Shown: positions 1-7,812 of the stretch, piece by piece | How the letters are laid out: each line of letters begins with the position of its first letter | How positions within the stretch are numbered: position 1 is the stretch's first letter | NCBI GenBank assembly: GCA_015063535.1 | Contig: SVTY01000008.1 | Coordinates: forward strand, 26,410 to 90,409 | DNA from: Oscillospiraceae bacterium | GTDB taxonomy: Bacteria > Bacillota > Clostridia > Oscillospirales > CAG-272 | Reading direction: 5' to 3' | DNA: 64,000 bases | Notes under the pieces: model-generated | Seen by the model: the letters and a program-made list of their open reading frames with translations, nothing else | What the model was told of the DNA's origin: nothing | Database searches by the model: none | Program-made: the position numbers and the translations under genes

Positions 1-1
1 C

Positions 2-1168
2 GGCGGAAATAAAAAGCGTCGCCGCCGCAATCGCTCCAAAAATCACGCAAATCCTGCCGACAGCGCAGAGCGCAATCCCGCAACGAGTGCCTCCGCTCCT
101 TTGAAAAAGGAAGACATCAAATCGGGCAAAGCCTCGGAGGAACGGAAGAACGGAGACGGCGGAAAAGGACGTCACGGCAGACGCCGTCCGCAGGATCGCC
201 AAGCGACTGCCTCCAACAAACCCGAAGCAACGGCAACGACCGAAAACGAATATGAGGAGGTACGCTTCCCCGCAGAGGAGCCAAGCGCACCTTCGACACC
301 CGCCGTCAAGTCCCCCGAAAAGCCCGTCCCCAAGGTAGAGGTCGTAGGAATCCGCTTTAAAAGTTCGGGCAAGGTTTACTACTTTTCTCCCGGAGGAAAG
401 CGGCTTCGTCGGGGTGAGCATGCCATCGTGGAGACCGCAAGAGGGCAGGAATACGGAGAGGTGACCATGGGCAACAATATGGTCAAGCAAACCGATATCG
501 TTCCGCCCCTTCGCTCCATTCTCCGTGTGGCTACGGCTGCCGATCAGGAGCATCATAAGGAAAACAAGCAAAAGGAAGAAGAAGCCTTTCGGATGTGCAA
601 CGAAAAGATTCGGGAGCACGGCTTGGATATGAAGCTCATTGATGCCCAATATACCTTTGATAACTCCAAGTTGCTCTTTTACTTCACTTCGGCAGGACGG
701 GTAGATTTCCGTGATCTGGTCAAGGATCTTGCCGCCGTTTTCCGCACCCGCATCGAGCTGAGGCAGATCGGCATTCGGGATGAAGCAAAGCTGATGGGCG
801 GTATGGGTATGTGCGGCAGATCGCTTTGCTGTACCCTGTTCCTCTCGGATTTCGGACAGGTTTCCATCAAGATGGCAAAGGAGCAAAATCTTTCCTTAAA
901 CTCAGCAAAAATTTCGGGGATCTGCGGCAGATTGATGTGCTGTCTGCGCTATGAGCATGAGACCTATGAATATGAGATCAAGAGAACGCCTCCCGTCGAT
1001 TCGCTGGTTCGTACCGCTGACGGCGACGGTGTGGTGACCGAGATCCATCCCTTGGCAGGCACCGTCAAGGTTCGCCTGCAAGCAAGCCCTGACACCGCTC
1101 CCAAGCTTTATCATCGGGACGATGTGGTCATGCTCCGAAAGAAATCCGCCAACCCGCACTCCAAATAA
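2..1168 (+). CDS. ricT: PSP1/RicT-like iron-sulfur regulatory protein, 5'-truncated by window edge
   Basis: The reading frame is open to the first base of the window, so the true start lies upstream; the TTG at 101 is not needed as a start. The first ~125 visible residues are low-complexity and rich in Lys, Arg, Asn and Ala. The PSP1 domain follows, with the two cysteine clusters CGRSLCC and CGRLMCC that are typical of RicT/YaaT. In Bacillus, RicT forms a complex with RicA and RicF that carries iron-sulfur clusters and acts with RNase Y in RNA processing and development. The family and the cysteine motifs are read directly; the role is transferred from the family. The gene ends in a strong hairpin terminator at 1182. 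The long basic N-terminal extension is common in clostridial members. Confidence 0.88.
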   Translation, partial: GGNKKRRRRNRSKNHANPADSAERNPATSASAPLKKEDIKSGKASEERKNGDGGKGRHGRRRPQDRQATASNKPEATATTENEYEEVRFPAEEPSAPSTPAVKSPEKPVPKVEVVGIRFKSSGKVYYFSPGGKRLRRGEHAIVETARGQEYGEVTMGNNMVKQTDIVPPLRSILRVATAADQEHHKENKQKEEEAFRMCNEKIREHGLDMKLIDAQYTFDNSKLLFYFTSAGRVDFRDLVKDLAAVFRTRIELRQIGIRDEAKLMGGMGMCGRSLCCTLFLSDFGQVSIKMAKEQNLSLNSAKISGICGRLMCCLRYEHETYEYEIKRTPPVDSLVRTADGDGVVTEIHPLAGTVKVRLQASPDTAPKLYHRDDVVMLRKKSANPHSK

Positions 1169-1181
1169 CCGTCAAACCAAA

Positions 1182-1218
1182 GGGGCTATGCCGCAAGCAT
1201 AGCCCCTTCTCTGTTTTC
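1182..1218 (+). terminator. Rho-independent terminator after ricT
   Basis: A 10-bp perfect stem (GGGGCTATGC / GCATAGCCCC) with a five-base loop is followed by a T-rich tail. It lies 14 bases after the ricT stop codon. Confidence 0.85.
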
Positions 1219-1278
1219 CCCCAAAAACGAATTGTAAAAGAAAAACCAATATTTTCTTGAAAAAATTTAAAAAAACAG

Positions 1279-1307
1279 TTGACAAAGGGCATATTCTGTG
1301 GTATAAT
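1279..1307 (+). promoter_or_regulatory. Promoter of the tRNA-Met/tRNA-Glu unit
   Basis: TTGACA at 1279-1284 and TATAAT at 1302-1307 are separated by 17 bp, matching the sigma-A consensus exactly. The first tRNA begins about 30 bp downstream. Confidence 0.9.
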
Positions 1308-1338
1308 ATTCAAGCGTTCGAAAAAAACGCTTTTTTAT

Positions 1339-1415
1339 GGCGGGATAGCTCAGTTGGCTAGAGCAACCGGTTCATACCCGGTAGGTCATGGGTTCAAGTC
1401 CAATTCCCGCTACCA
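1339..1415 (+). tRNA. tRNA-Met (CAT), elongator type
   Basis: 77-nt cloverleaf with encoded CCA. The acceptor stem GGCGGGA pairs with TCCCGCT (G-U at position 1-72), the D-arm is normal, the anticodon loop is TTCATAC and the T-loop is GTTCAAGTC. The paired first acceptor base and an anticodon stem without three G-C pairs argue for elongator rather than initiator tRNA. A lysidine-modified Ile2 tRNA cannot be strictly excluded. Confidence 0.93.
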
Positions 1416-1490
1416 GGCCCGTTGGTCAAGCGGCTAAGACACCGCCCTTTCACGGCGGTAACGGGAGTTCGATTCTCCCACGGGTCACCA
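1416..1490 (+). tRNA. tRNA-Glu (TTC)
   Basis: 75-nt cloverleaf starting directly after the CCA of tRNA-Met and ending in encoded CCA. The anticodon loop is CTTTCAC and the T-loop is GTTCGATTC. It is co-transcribed with tRNA-Met. Confidence 0.95.
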
Positions 1491-1527
1491 AAAAAGGACA
1501 GAGTTCGTAAGAATCCTGTCCTTTTTT
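1491..1527 (+). terminator. Terminator of the tRNA unit
   Basis: AAAAAGGACAG pairs with CTGTCCTTTTT, followed by further T residues. It begins immediately after the CCA end of tRNA-Glu. Confidence 0.88.
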
Positions 1528-1549
1528 CTTTTCGCTTTTCAGCAAACAA

Positions 1550-1583
1550 CAAAGGAGCCGAACCGTTTCGTTCCGCTCCTTTT
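1550..1583 (-). terminator. Terminator after the winged-helix regulator gene
   Basis: Hairpin with stem AAAGGAGC / GCTCCTTT and an extra inner pairing GAAC/GTTC, lying just past the stop codon at 1599 of the minus-strand gene. Confidence 0.7.
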
Positions 1584-1598
1584 CTGTTTTTGCAGATA

Positions 1599-2264
1599 TC
1601 ATTGACCGTCAGCCGTGCTTGTTTTCTTCGTCAGCCAGACAAGGCGGGCATTCAGTGAATATCCCTTCCCTCTGACCGTACGGATCAAGCGAATGCCAAA
1701 CGGCTCCTCCAGACTTTTTCTCAAATGGTGGACATACACATCTACAATGTTCCCTTTTTGAGTCTCGAACAGCTCAAAAAGCTCTTCTCTGTCAACGGTC
1801 TCGCCGCCTGCCTGTGCAAGAAGCAGCAACAGCTGCCAGCCTCGGTCGGTCAGCTCGATCTGTCGGTTTCTGTATAAAACCGTCCTGTTCTTTTCGGACA
1901 AAATGTAGAGCGTCGGCTCACCGCACTCCGTTCTTTCCTCTGCTTGCGGCGCATGAGAGCTCCCCTCAAAAAACGAACGTACCTCAGACAGCGAAACAGG
2001 CCATTCCCAACAGGTGCCTATATCGACCTCCTCCCGTTCCATGCCGTCGGTAAACAAGGTCACGACCTGACAAGAGGAATCGCCCGGCATGCAATAGCCG
2101 AGCTTGGCATCCATCACGATCCGATCATAGCCCCGCACATCCATGGGAGGAGCCTCCGATACCGTGACCGAGCAACCGCACCAATCCGCTTCCATCTTCA
2201 AAAAATTCACAATATTCTCTTGCTTCGAAATGATCGCCACTCTGTTTCTTTGCCTATCTGCCAT
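1599..2264 (-). CDS. OmpR/PhoB-type winged-helix regulator with degenerate receiver
   Basis: 221 residues. The C-terminal half (about 115-210) matches the OmpR/PhoB DNA-binding fold: a strand segment, LTDRGWQLLLLLAQAGG, a recognition-helix region around IVDVYVHHLRKSLEE, and the wing RTVRGKGYSL. The N-terminal half resembles a receiver domain but lacks the acidic pair (SKQ where DDE is expected) and has Trp where the conserved Lys normally sits, although an Asp remains near the phosphoacceptor position. I infer control not based on classical phosphorylation. No histidine kinase gene is adjacent. It starts 10 bp from the end of the dus gene and is likely last in an mrp-dus-regulator unit. Confidence 0.8.
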   Translation of the reverse strand: MADRQRNRVAIISKQENIVNFLKMEADWCGCSVTVSEAPPMDVRGYDRIVMDAKLGYCMPGDSSCQVVTLFTDGMEREEVDIGTCWEWPVSLSEVRSFFEGSSHAPQAEERTECGEPTLYILSEKNRTVLYRNRQIELTDRGWQLLLLLAQAGGETVDREELFELFETQKGNIVDVYVHHLRKSLEEPFGIRLIRTVRGKGYSLNARLVWLTKKTSTADGQ

Positions 2265-2273
2265 CTGTTATCC

Positions 2274-3308
2274 TCAATTGAAAGTTGCCTCATTTTGGGC
2301 AATCAGCCCCAGCATGATCCGCCGAATATCCTCGGGAGCCTCGGCTGTCATGATCCGTCCTCTTGCCGCCGCGGCACCTCGGATGCCGCTCAGGTACCAT
2401 GCCATGTGCTTTTTCGCCTCGGCAAGTCCCACTCGGTCGCCCTTGTGCCGTAGCATACCGTCCAAATGCTCCATGGCTGTCCGAATCCGCTCCTCCAAGG
2501 TGGGGGGCGTGTAGGTCTGCCCCTCCATCGCCGCAACGGTCTCGGCAAACAGCCACGGATTACCCATGGCACCCCGACCGATCATCACACCGTCACAGCC
2601 CGTCTGCGCCATCATATGTATCGCATCCTCGGCAGAGGAAATGTCGCCGTTGCCGATCACGGGAACCTGCACCGCCCGCTTGGTTCGTTCGATCACCTCA
2701 AGGTCGATCCCCGGGGCGTACAGCTGCTCTCGGGTTCTTGCATGAACGCAGATCAGGTCTGCTCCCGCCTGCTCCAATCGCTTGGCAAGCTCGGGCGCAT
2801 TGACCGTGGCGGCATCCCATCCGGCACGTATCTTCACCGTCACGGGCAACCGTACCGCACGCCGAACCGCCGCTACGATATCGGCGGCAAGCTCGGGCGT
2901 TTTCATCAGCGCGCTGCCCTCTCCGTTTCCCGTGATCTTTCGCACAGGGCATCCCATATTGATATCAATGGCGGTAGGCGCCGTATCCGAGCAACAGCCC
3001 CGATAGTCTCCCGATTCCAGCATTCTTGCCGCCTCCGCCATGAAGGCAGGCTCACTGCCGAAAAGCTGTACCGCCATCGGGCTTTCCGCCCGTGTTACCG
3101 CCGCCAGAGGAGCACTCCCCGACAGAACCGATTCCTTTCGCTTTCCGTTTTGCTCATAGCAAAGCGCCTTGGCAGATACCATTTCACTGACGGTATATTC
3201 CGCACCAAGATGCCGACAAAGCAATCGGAAGGTACGGTCGGTCACCCCTGCCATCGGCGCCAGCATCAAGCCGTATTTCAGCGCAACGGCTCCAATCGTT
3301 ACACCCAT
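2274..3308 (-). CDS. dus: tRNA-dihydrouridine synthase
   Basis: 344 residues, normal length for DusB-like enzymes. These reduce uridines in the tRNA D-loop using FMN and NADPH. The N-terminus has the FMN-binding motif LAPMAGVTDRTFR. The catalytic cysteine lies in DINMGCPVRKI, followed by GEGSALM, and the phosphate-binding part VPVIGNGDI and GVMIGRGAMGNPW completes the TIM barrel. The start at 3308 has a weak ribosome site and sits 13 bp after the mrp stop, suggesting translation in the same transcript. DusB is the most likely subgroup, but the subtype cannot be fixed from sequence reading alone. Confidence 0.93.
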   Translation of the reverse strand: MGVTIGAVALKYGLMLAPMAGVTDRTFRLLCRHLGAEYTVSEMVSAKALCYEQNGKRKESVLSGSAPLAAVTRAESPMAVQLFGSEPAFMAEAARMLESGDYRGCCSDTAPTAIDINMGCPVRKITGNGEGSALMKTPELAADIVAAVRRAVRLPVTVKIRAGWDAATVNAPELAKRLEQAGADLICVHARTREQLYAPGIDLEVIERTKRAVQVPVIGNGDISSAEDAIHMMAQTGCDGVMIGRGAMGNPWLFAETVAAMEGQTYTPPTLEERIRTAMEHLDGMLRHKGDRVGLAEAKKHMAWYLSGIRGAAAARGRIMTAEAPEDIRRIMLGLIAQNEATFN

Positions 3309-3321
3309 CGTTTGATCCGCT

Positions 3322-4155
3322 TTACTGCTTGGTTCGGTTGACCAAGACCTCGGCGGCGCTTTCCAGATAGGTGTTGTCCATCAGCTCGATCCAGCCCTTA
3401 TCCACCAATGCGGTCAGCTTCGGATCCATCGGGATCTGTGCCAACAGATCATAGCCGAATTTTTCGGCGATCTCCTCGATGTGGCTCTCGCCGAACACCT
3501 TGATCTCTTTTCCGCAATCGGGACACTTAACATAGCTCATATTTTCAATCAAGCCGTACACGGGAATATTCATCATCTGTGCCATGTTTGCCGCCTTGGA
3601 AACGATCATGGAGACCAGCTCCTGCGGACTGCTGACGATCACGATGCCGTCGATCGGGATCGACTGAAATACCGTTAGCGGCACATCTCCCGTTCCGGGA
3701 GGACAGTCGATCAGCATATAGTCGATGTCATTCCAGATCGTATCGGTCCAGAACTGCTTGACCGCCCCCGCAATGACGGGGCCTCTCCAAACCACGGGCT
3801 TGGTCTCATCCTCCAGCATCAGATTCACCGACATAATATCAATGCCTGAGGTGGTCGTCGGAGGGATCATGCCGTGGTCGTCGCCCTCTACACCCTGCTT
3901 CAAGCCGAACGCCTTCGGGATCGACGGACCTGTAATGTCGGCATCCAAAATTGCCGTCTTATAGCCAAGCCGCTGTAGATTGACCGCCAGCATGGAGGTA
4001 ACCAGAGATTTTCCGACCCCGCCCTTTCCGCTGACGACCGCAATAATATGCTTGACACTGCTTAATTCGTGAGGCTGTTCCTTCAGGCTGTTCTGTTCCT
4101 TGGAGGAGCAGGACGCCGAGCAAGTAGAACAGTTATGGGTACATTCTTCTGCCAT
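3322..4155 (-). CDS. mrp: Mrp/NBP35-type ATPase, iron-sulfur cluster carrier
   Basis: 277 residues from the ATG at 4155, preferred because AAAGG is 9 bp upstream; the in-frame ATG at 4164 abuts it. It has the deviant Walker A VVSGKGGVGKS near residue 45, the switch region DADITGPSIPKAFG, Walker B-like MLIDCPPGTGD, and the conserved ENMSYVKCPDCG motif whose CxxC binds a bridging cluster in the dimer. The N-terminus is Cys-rich (CTHNCSTCSASC), as in NBP35-like members, and may hold a second cluster. Mrp proteins assemble and transfer Fe-S clusters in the cytoplasm. Transcription runs into dus. Confidence 0.93.
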   Translation of the reverse strand: MAEECTHNCSTCSASCSSKEQNSLKEQPHELSSVKHIIAVVSGKGGVGKSLVTSMLAVNLQRLGYKTAILDADITGPSIPKAFGLKQGVEGDDHGMIPPTTTSGIDIMSVNLMLEDETKPVVWRGPVIAGAVKQFWTDTIWNDIDYMLIDCPPGTGDVPLTVFQSIPIDGIVIVSSPQELVSMIVSKAANMAQMMNIPVYGLIENMSYVKCPDCGKEIKVFGESHIEEIAEKFGYDLLAQIPMDPKLTALVDKGWIELMDNTYLESAAEVLVNRTKQ

Positions 4156-4279
4156 GTTTATCATCCTTTCGTTTTTGGGAACACTGTCCGCATTATTTCA
4201 ATCTTGTACTATTATACACCTTTTTTCCCTCAAATGCAAGGGGTTTGCGTTTTTTCGAAGAATTTTTCCGAAATCCTCG

Positions 4280-4321
4280 AAAAAAGAGAGCAGGAGACGT
4301 GGCTTCCTGCTCTCTTTTTTT
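4280..4321 (-). terminator. Terminator after nrdR
   Basis: GAGAGCAGGA pairs with TCCTGCTCTC, flanked by A and T runs on the two sides, so it can work on both strands. It overlaps the nrdR stop codon. Confidence 0.85.
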
Positions 4322-4769
4322 ATTCATCGCCCTTCAATTGCTTCAGCTCGGCAAGGAAGGTCTCGATGTCCTTAAATTCCCGATACACAGAGGCGAACCG
4401 CACATACGCCACCTCATCTCTCTGCTTCAGGTGCTTCATCACCAGCTCTCCGATCTCTCCCGTGGTAATTTCGGGAGACAGAGAATTTTGTATCTCGTTT
4501 TCGATCTCCGTAGCGATCTCTTCGGCATTGACAGGACGCTTCTGACACGCCTTCAGCAATCCGGTCAGCAGCTTGCTTCGGTCAAACAGCTCCTTGCTTC
4601 CGTTCTTTTTCACCACGATGATCGGAACCGTTTCCAATATCTCAAAGGTCGTAAACCGCTTCTGACATGCGGGACATTCTCTTCTTCGGCGGATGCTGTT
4701 TCCCTCCTCCACAGGACGGGAATCGATCACCTTACTGTCGCTAAATCCACAGGCAGGACATTTCATCTT
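4320..4769 (-). CDS. nrdR: NrdR, ribonucleotide reductase repressor
   Basis: 149 residues from the ATG at 4769 (MKCPACG, the usual NrdR start). A TTG at 4784 has a better placed AAAGG site and would add five residues. The zinc ribbon is formed by CPAC and CPAC pairs in the first 40 residues, separated by the typical DSRPVEEGNSIRRRREC segment. An ATP-cone domain fills the rest. NrdR senses ATP/dATP and represses nrd genes. No nrd operon lies within this window, and no clear NrdR box was seen at its own promoter. Length and motifs are those of the family. Confidence 0.95.
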   Translation of the reverse strand, partial: KMKCPACGFSDSKVIDSRPVEEGNSIRRRRECPACQKRFTTFEILETVPIIVVKKNGSKELFDRSKLLTGLLKACQKRPVNAEEIATEIENEIQNSLSPEITTGEIGELVMKHLKQRDEVAYVRFASVYREFKDIETFLAELKQLKGDE

Positions 4770-4815
4770 GTTTCGCTTCTGCAATCGCAGCCTTTCTTTG
4801 GTTTATTCTACCTTT

Positions 4816-4844
4816 ATTATACCATAAAAATCCACCAAAGTAAA
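4816..4844 (-). promoter_or_regulatory. Promoter of nrdR
   Basis: On the minus strand, TTTACT (4844-4839) and TATAAT (4821-4816) are 17 bp apart, with a TGG extension before the -10. Confidence 0.7.
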
Positions 4845-4926
4845 GAGCTTCTCGGAAAAAACTCGGAATTTCCGACCGTCTTCCCGATCGGCGGCAAAAT
4901 CTGCCCCCATTCCCAAGGATCCTCTA

Positions 4927-4955
4927 TTGATTTTTTGCTCCGTTTATACTATAAT
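4927..4955 (+). promoter_or_regulatory. Promoter of the small membrane protein gene
   Basis: TTGATT at 4927-4932 and TATAAT at 4950-4955 with a 17-bp spacer, about 30 bp before the start codon. Confidence 0.75.
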
Positions 4956-4984
4956 GGAGGTATATTGAAACAATCGGAGGTAGT

Positions 4985-5239
4985 ATGAAACAACGCAACC
5001 GTACATATGCATATTCCCTCGGTCGGAACGCCTTGCTTTGTCTGACCTACGGACTGTACGCCATTCTCTGTCAGCTTTGCCTGATCCTGCTTCATGCTCT
5101 GCAAGCCGACCCCACCGTTTCCGCCGATGTCCTGCGGCATGTTTTTCTTCCCTATTTGGAATATCCGCTCATGAGCCTTACCGTGTTGTTGGGCGGTACT
5201 GTCCTGCTTGAGCTGGTCGCCAAGCAAGAAACGCCGTAA
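4985..5239 (+). CDS. Small membrane protein of unknown function
   Basis: 84 residues with start ATG preceded by CGGAGG at good spacing and by its own promoter, so I accept it as real. Two hydrophobic segments (about 15-40 and 58-78) separated by a short polar loop suggest two transmembrane helices with both ends inside. No known family motif was recognised. It converges on the ABC permease gene, whose stop codon is only 3 bp away on the other strand, leaving no room for a separate terminator. Confidence 0.7.
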   Translation: MKQRNRTYAYSLGRNALLCLTYGLYAILCQLCLILLHALQADPTVSADVLRHVFLPYLEYPLMSLTVLLGGTVLLELVAKQETP

Positions 5240-5242
5240 TGC

Positions 5243-6142
5243 CTATACGATCTGCTTTGCCCTTCGCAGATTCAGCAGAATATACACGGCAAGGAGCAAC
5301 GCAACGCTTCCTCCCAAGATGGCAAACATCACCCATTCCTCGACCTTGGTATCAAAGAAATACAAATTGCAATCAATGGAATCCCTGATAAGCTCCACGA
5401 TCTCTTGCGGAACGCCCTCCTCCTTCATCGCCTCAAGCGCACCTCGCATGGCATGGTTCCGAAGCAAGGAGGTTCCATAGGTTCCCGGCAGAAAAGAGAT
5501 CACCCGTTGCAAGCCCTCGGGAAATTGGGAGATCGGCATATAGGCACCGCAAAGAAAGCCGTAGCCCGAGCTGACGATCGTTCCCACTGCGGAAATTTGC
5601 CCCTGTGAGGACAGGAAAAAGTTAATGATGGAGGACAGAACCGTTCCGAACATCACAAGCAAAAACACATCAAGGAGCAGCAAAAGCACGTCGGCAACCG
5701 ACAGATACCATCCCATCACGCCGAGATAGACAAATCCGCCGCCCACGGCAACCAAGGCGATCAGCACGGTCACCGCCAAGGTCGAAAGATAGTAGCTCAG
5801 GGCGGGAAGGTGCGGCGGCACGGGAGACAAGCCGATATCCCTTGCGGCTCCCGTCAATTTGTCCTGCACCATCAGCATGTTCGAGCAGAACGCCACCGTG
5901 ACACAGCTAACCGCCAACAGGGAGGAAATGAGCTGTCCGCCCACCACAGCATCTATAATATCCTCCGACAGCAAAAAATTCCCCGGCAACGCCATCCCAA
6001 AGCTGTCCCGATACACCTTTTCCAAAAAGGTGATGTACAGCACCAGCAAAATGGCGGGCGTGATCAAAGAGGTAAAAAATAAGCCCTTGTCCTTAAAAAA
6101 CAGCTTTACATTCCGTTTGATCCAAATTCTCAAGCTCTTCAT
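5243..6142 (-). CDS. ABC-2 type transporter permease
   Basis: 299 residues with an amphipathic N-terminus and six hydrophobic segments typical of ABC-2 exporter permeases (DrrB/NodJ-like). It ends in a last transmembrane helix followed by the basic tail LNLRRAKQIV. It is the membrane part of the exporter whose ATPase is encoded just upstream; the ATPase stop and this start overlap by one base (TAATG), indicating translational coupling. The substrate is not predictable from sequence. TetR-linked ABC-2 exporters often move drugs or lipophilic compounds, which is inference only. Confidence 0.88.
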   Translation of the reverse strand: MKSLRIWIKRNVKLFFKDKGLFFTSLITPAILLVLYITFLEKVYRDSFGMALPGNFLLSEDIIDAVVGGQLISSLLAVSCVTVAFCSNMLMVQDKLTGAARDIGLSPVPPHLPALSYYLSTLAVTVLIALVAVGGGFVYLGVMGWYLSVADVLLLLLDVFLLVMFGTVLSSIINFFLSSQGQISAVGTIVSSGYGFLCGAYMPISQFPEGLQRVISFLPGTYGTSLLRNHAMRGALEAMKEEGVPQEIVELIRDSIDCNLYFFDTKVEEWVMFAILGGSVALLLAVYILLNLRRAKQIV

Positions 6143-7080
6143 TACGTTTCTCCTCCCGCCTCTTCCGACAGCGTTTTTCCCGTGACCGACAAAAAGACAT
6201 CATCCATCCGTCCCTTGACGATCTCATAATCCCGAAAGATGTGCGGATGCGCTACGATCAGATCGGTCGCCGCCTTCGTATGCGCCACACCGATCCGCCA
6301 GCCGTCGGGAATCGATTCGACCCGATCCGAAGGCACACCCAAGGAGCGAACCTCCTCCTCTGTCACACCGTACAGCAAAATAAAATCTCCCGTATAGCGA
6401 TTTTTTAATTCTAACGGAGTTCCCTCTGCTACCACGGAGCCGCTTTCAAGAATGACCACATGATCCGCCTCTGCCGCTTCCTCCATGTAGTGGGTCGTCA
6501 GAAATACCGTCAAGCCCTCTGTCCGTTGCAGACGGGAGATGACCTGCCAGACCGATCTTCTGGTCTGGGGATCCAAGCCTGTTGTCGGCTCATCCAAGAT
6601 CAGAATTTGCGGTCTGTGGATCAAGGCTCTCGCAATATCGATCCGCCGTTGCTGCCCACCCGACAGCTTTCCCAGCGGTCGGGACAGCAAGCTGTCCAGC
6701 TCCAAAAGCTCCGACAGCTCGGTCAACCGCCGGGCAAGCTCCTTTCCGTAGATCCCGTACAGGGCGGCACGGCTCTCCAGATTATCCCGCACCGTCAGCG
6801 CACGGTCCAGCACCGATTGCTGAAATACCACGCCAAGGCTTCGCTTGATCTGCTCGCCGTGCGTGGTCGGAGAGACGCCTCCGATCAGAATTTCTCCGCT
6901 GTCCTTCTTGAGCTGTCCGCACAGCATGGCAATCGTCGTGCTTTTTCCTGCGCCATTCACGCCGAGAAAGGCAAACAGCTCGCCCCGCTTGACCGAAAAG
7001 CTGACTCGATCCACCGCCTGAATGGTGCCAAATCGCTTACTCAAGCCTTGAATCTCAATGGCATATGTTGCTTGATTCAT
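6142..7080 (-). CDS. ABC transporter ATP-binding protein (drug-exporter type)
   Basis: 312 residues from the ATG at 7080, which has a good GGAGG site and overlaps the tetR stop as ATGA; an upstream ATG at 7107 lies inside tetR. Walker A is GVNGAGKSTT, the signature is LSGGQQRR, Walker B is ILILDEPTTGLDPQ, and the switch His is in LTTHYMEEAAE. The C-terminal ~80 residues form the extension seen in DrrA/CcmA-like ATPases. It powers the permease encoded next. The operon tetR-ATPase-permease is likely derepressed by a ligand of the TetR protein. Confidence 0.93.
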   Translation of the reverse strand: MNQATYAIEIQGLSKRFGTIQAVDRVSFSVKRGELFAFLGVNGAGKSTTIAMLCGQLKKDSGEILIGGVSPTTHGEQIKRSLGVVFQQSVLDRALTVRDNLESRAALYGIYGKELARRLTELSELLELDSLLSRPLGKLSGGQQRRIDIARALIHRPQILILDEPTTGLDPQTRRSVWQVISRLQRTEGLTVFLTTHYMEEAAEADHVVILESGSVVAEGTPLELKNRYTGDFILLYGVTEEEVRSLGVPSDRVESIPDGWRIGVAHTKAATDLIVAHPHIFRDYEIVKGRMDDVFLSVTGKTLSEEAGGET

Positions 7081-7649
7081 ACGTTTTTCTCCTCCTTTTT
7101 GCTCCATTGCTCCTTTAATCCCGCAAACACCTCGCTGCTCATCGCACCGATCGTTTCTTCGTCGTACTCAATCATGCCCGTCACGATCATCGAAGCGATA
7201 CCGTGCACGAAGATCCACATGGCATACAGCATTTTTTCGGGTGTCTCGGTGGAGCTTCCCATGGCTCGTTGAACGGCGGGAAGCACCTGCGCCAGCATGG
7301 GATCGACGGTGGGAATGCCCTCTACCGTTCCGGGCGGAGTCATAAAAAACAGCCGAAAGAGCTGTGGCTCGTCCTTGGCAAACCGAATATATGCCCGTCC
7401 TACGCCCTTAAACGGAATAGGCTCGGCAAGACCTTGCCGAATATAGTCCGAATATCGCTCGATCGCCCTTGCCACCGCCACCTCTCGAATCTCCTTCATG
7501 CCCGAAAAATGTCGAAACAGGGGCATGGTGGAGCATCCCAGTCTCTTGGCAAGAGTACGGGCATTCAAGGAATCGTATCCGCTCTCCCGCAACAGCGTAA
7601 AGGCGCACCGAACGATCTCCTCTTTTGTCAGCTTTTCCTTAGGCGGCAC
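7077..7649 (-). CDS. TetR-family transcriptional regulator
   Basis: 190 residues, starting at GTG (7649) with a perfect AAAGGAGG site 7 bp upstream. The N-terminal helix-turn-helix covers about residues 10-55, including LNARTLAKRLGCSTMPLFRHF. The C-terminal part has the TetR_C_13/WHG-like ligand-binding helices. It heads the exporter operon, and a 16-bp palindrome just downstream of its -10 element is the likely autoregulatory operator. The predicted role is repression of this exporter until a ligand binds. Confidence 0.9.
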   Translation of the reverse strand: MPPKEKLTKEEIVRCAFTLLRESGYDSLNARTLAKRLGCSTMPLFRHFSGMKEIREVAVARAIERYSDYIRQGLAEPIPFKGVGRAYIRFAKDEPQLFRLFFMTPPGTVEGIPTVDPMLAQVLPAVQRAMGSSTETPEKMLYAMWIFVHGIASMIVTGMIEYDEETIGAMSSEVFAGLKEQWSKKEEKNV

Positions 7650-7665
7650 AGTCTCGCCTCCTTTA

Positions 7666-7681
7666 AATAACGTTTGTTATT
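7666..7681. promoter_or_regulatory. Putative TetR operator
   Basis: Palindrome AATAAC-GTTT-GTTATT, extendable to 18 bp, lying between the -10 box of the tetR promoter and the tetR ribosome site. The position fits repression by the adjacent TetR protein. Confidence 0.65.
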
Positions 7682-7683
7682 TT

Positions 7684-7712
7684 ATTATAGCACCCTTTTT
7701 TCCTTTTGTCAA
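7684..7712 (-). promoter_or_regulatory. Promoter of the tetR-ABC exporter operon
   Basis: On the minus strand, TTGACA (7712-7707) and TATAAT (7689-7684) are exactly 17 bp apart. A full-consensus promoter fits with repression by a dedicated regulator. Confidence 0.85.
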
Positions 7713-7752
7713 GAGCCATTTTTCTTTTTGTTTGACGAAATTTGAAAAACTG

Positions 7753-7781
7753 TTGACTTTCCTCCGAAAAAGGTATATAAT
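7753..7781 (+). promoter_or_regulatory. Promoter of the serine hydrolase gene
   Basis: TTGACT (7753-7758), a 17-bp spacer and TATAAT (7776-7781), 31 bp before the ATG. Confidence 0.8.
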
Positions 7782-7812
7782 GGTGGCAGAATGAAAAAAT
7801 CGGAGGTTTTTT

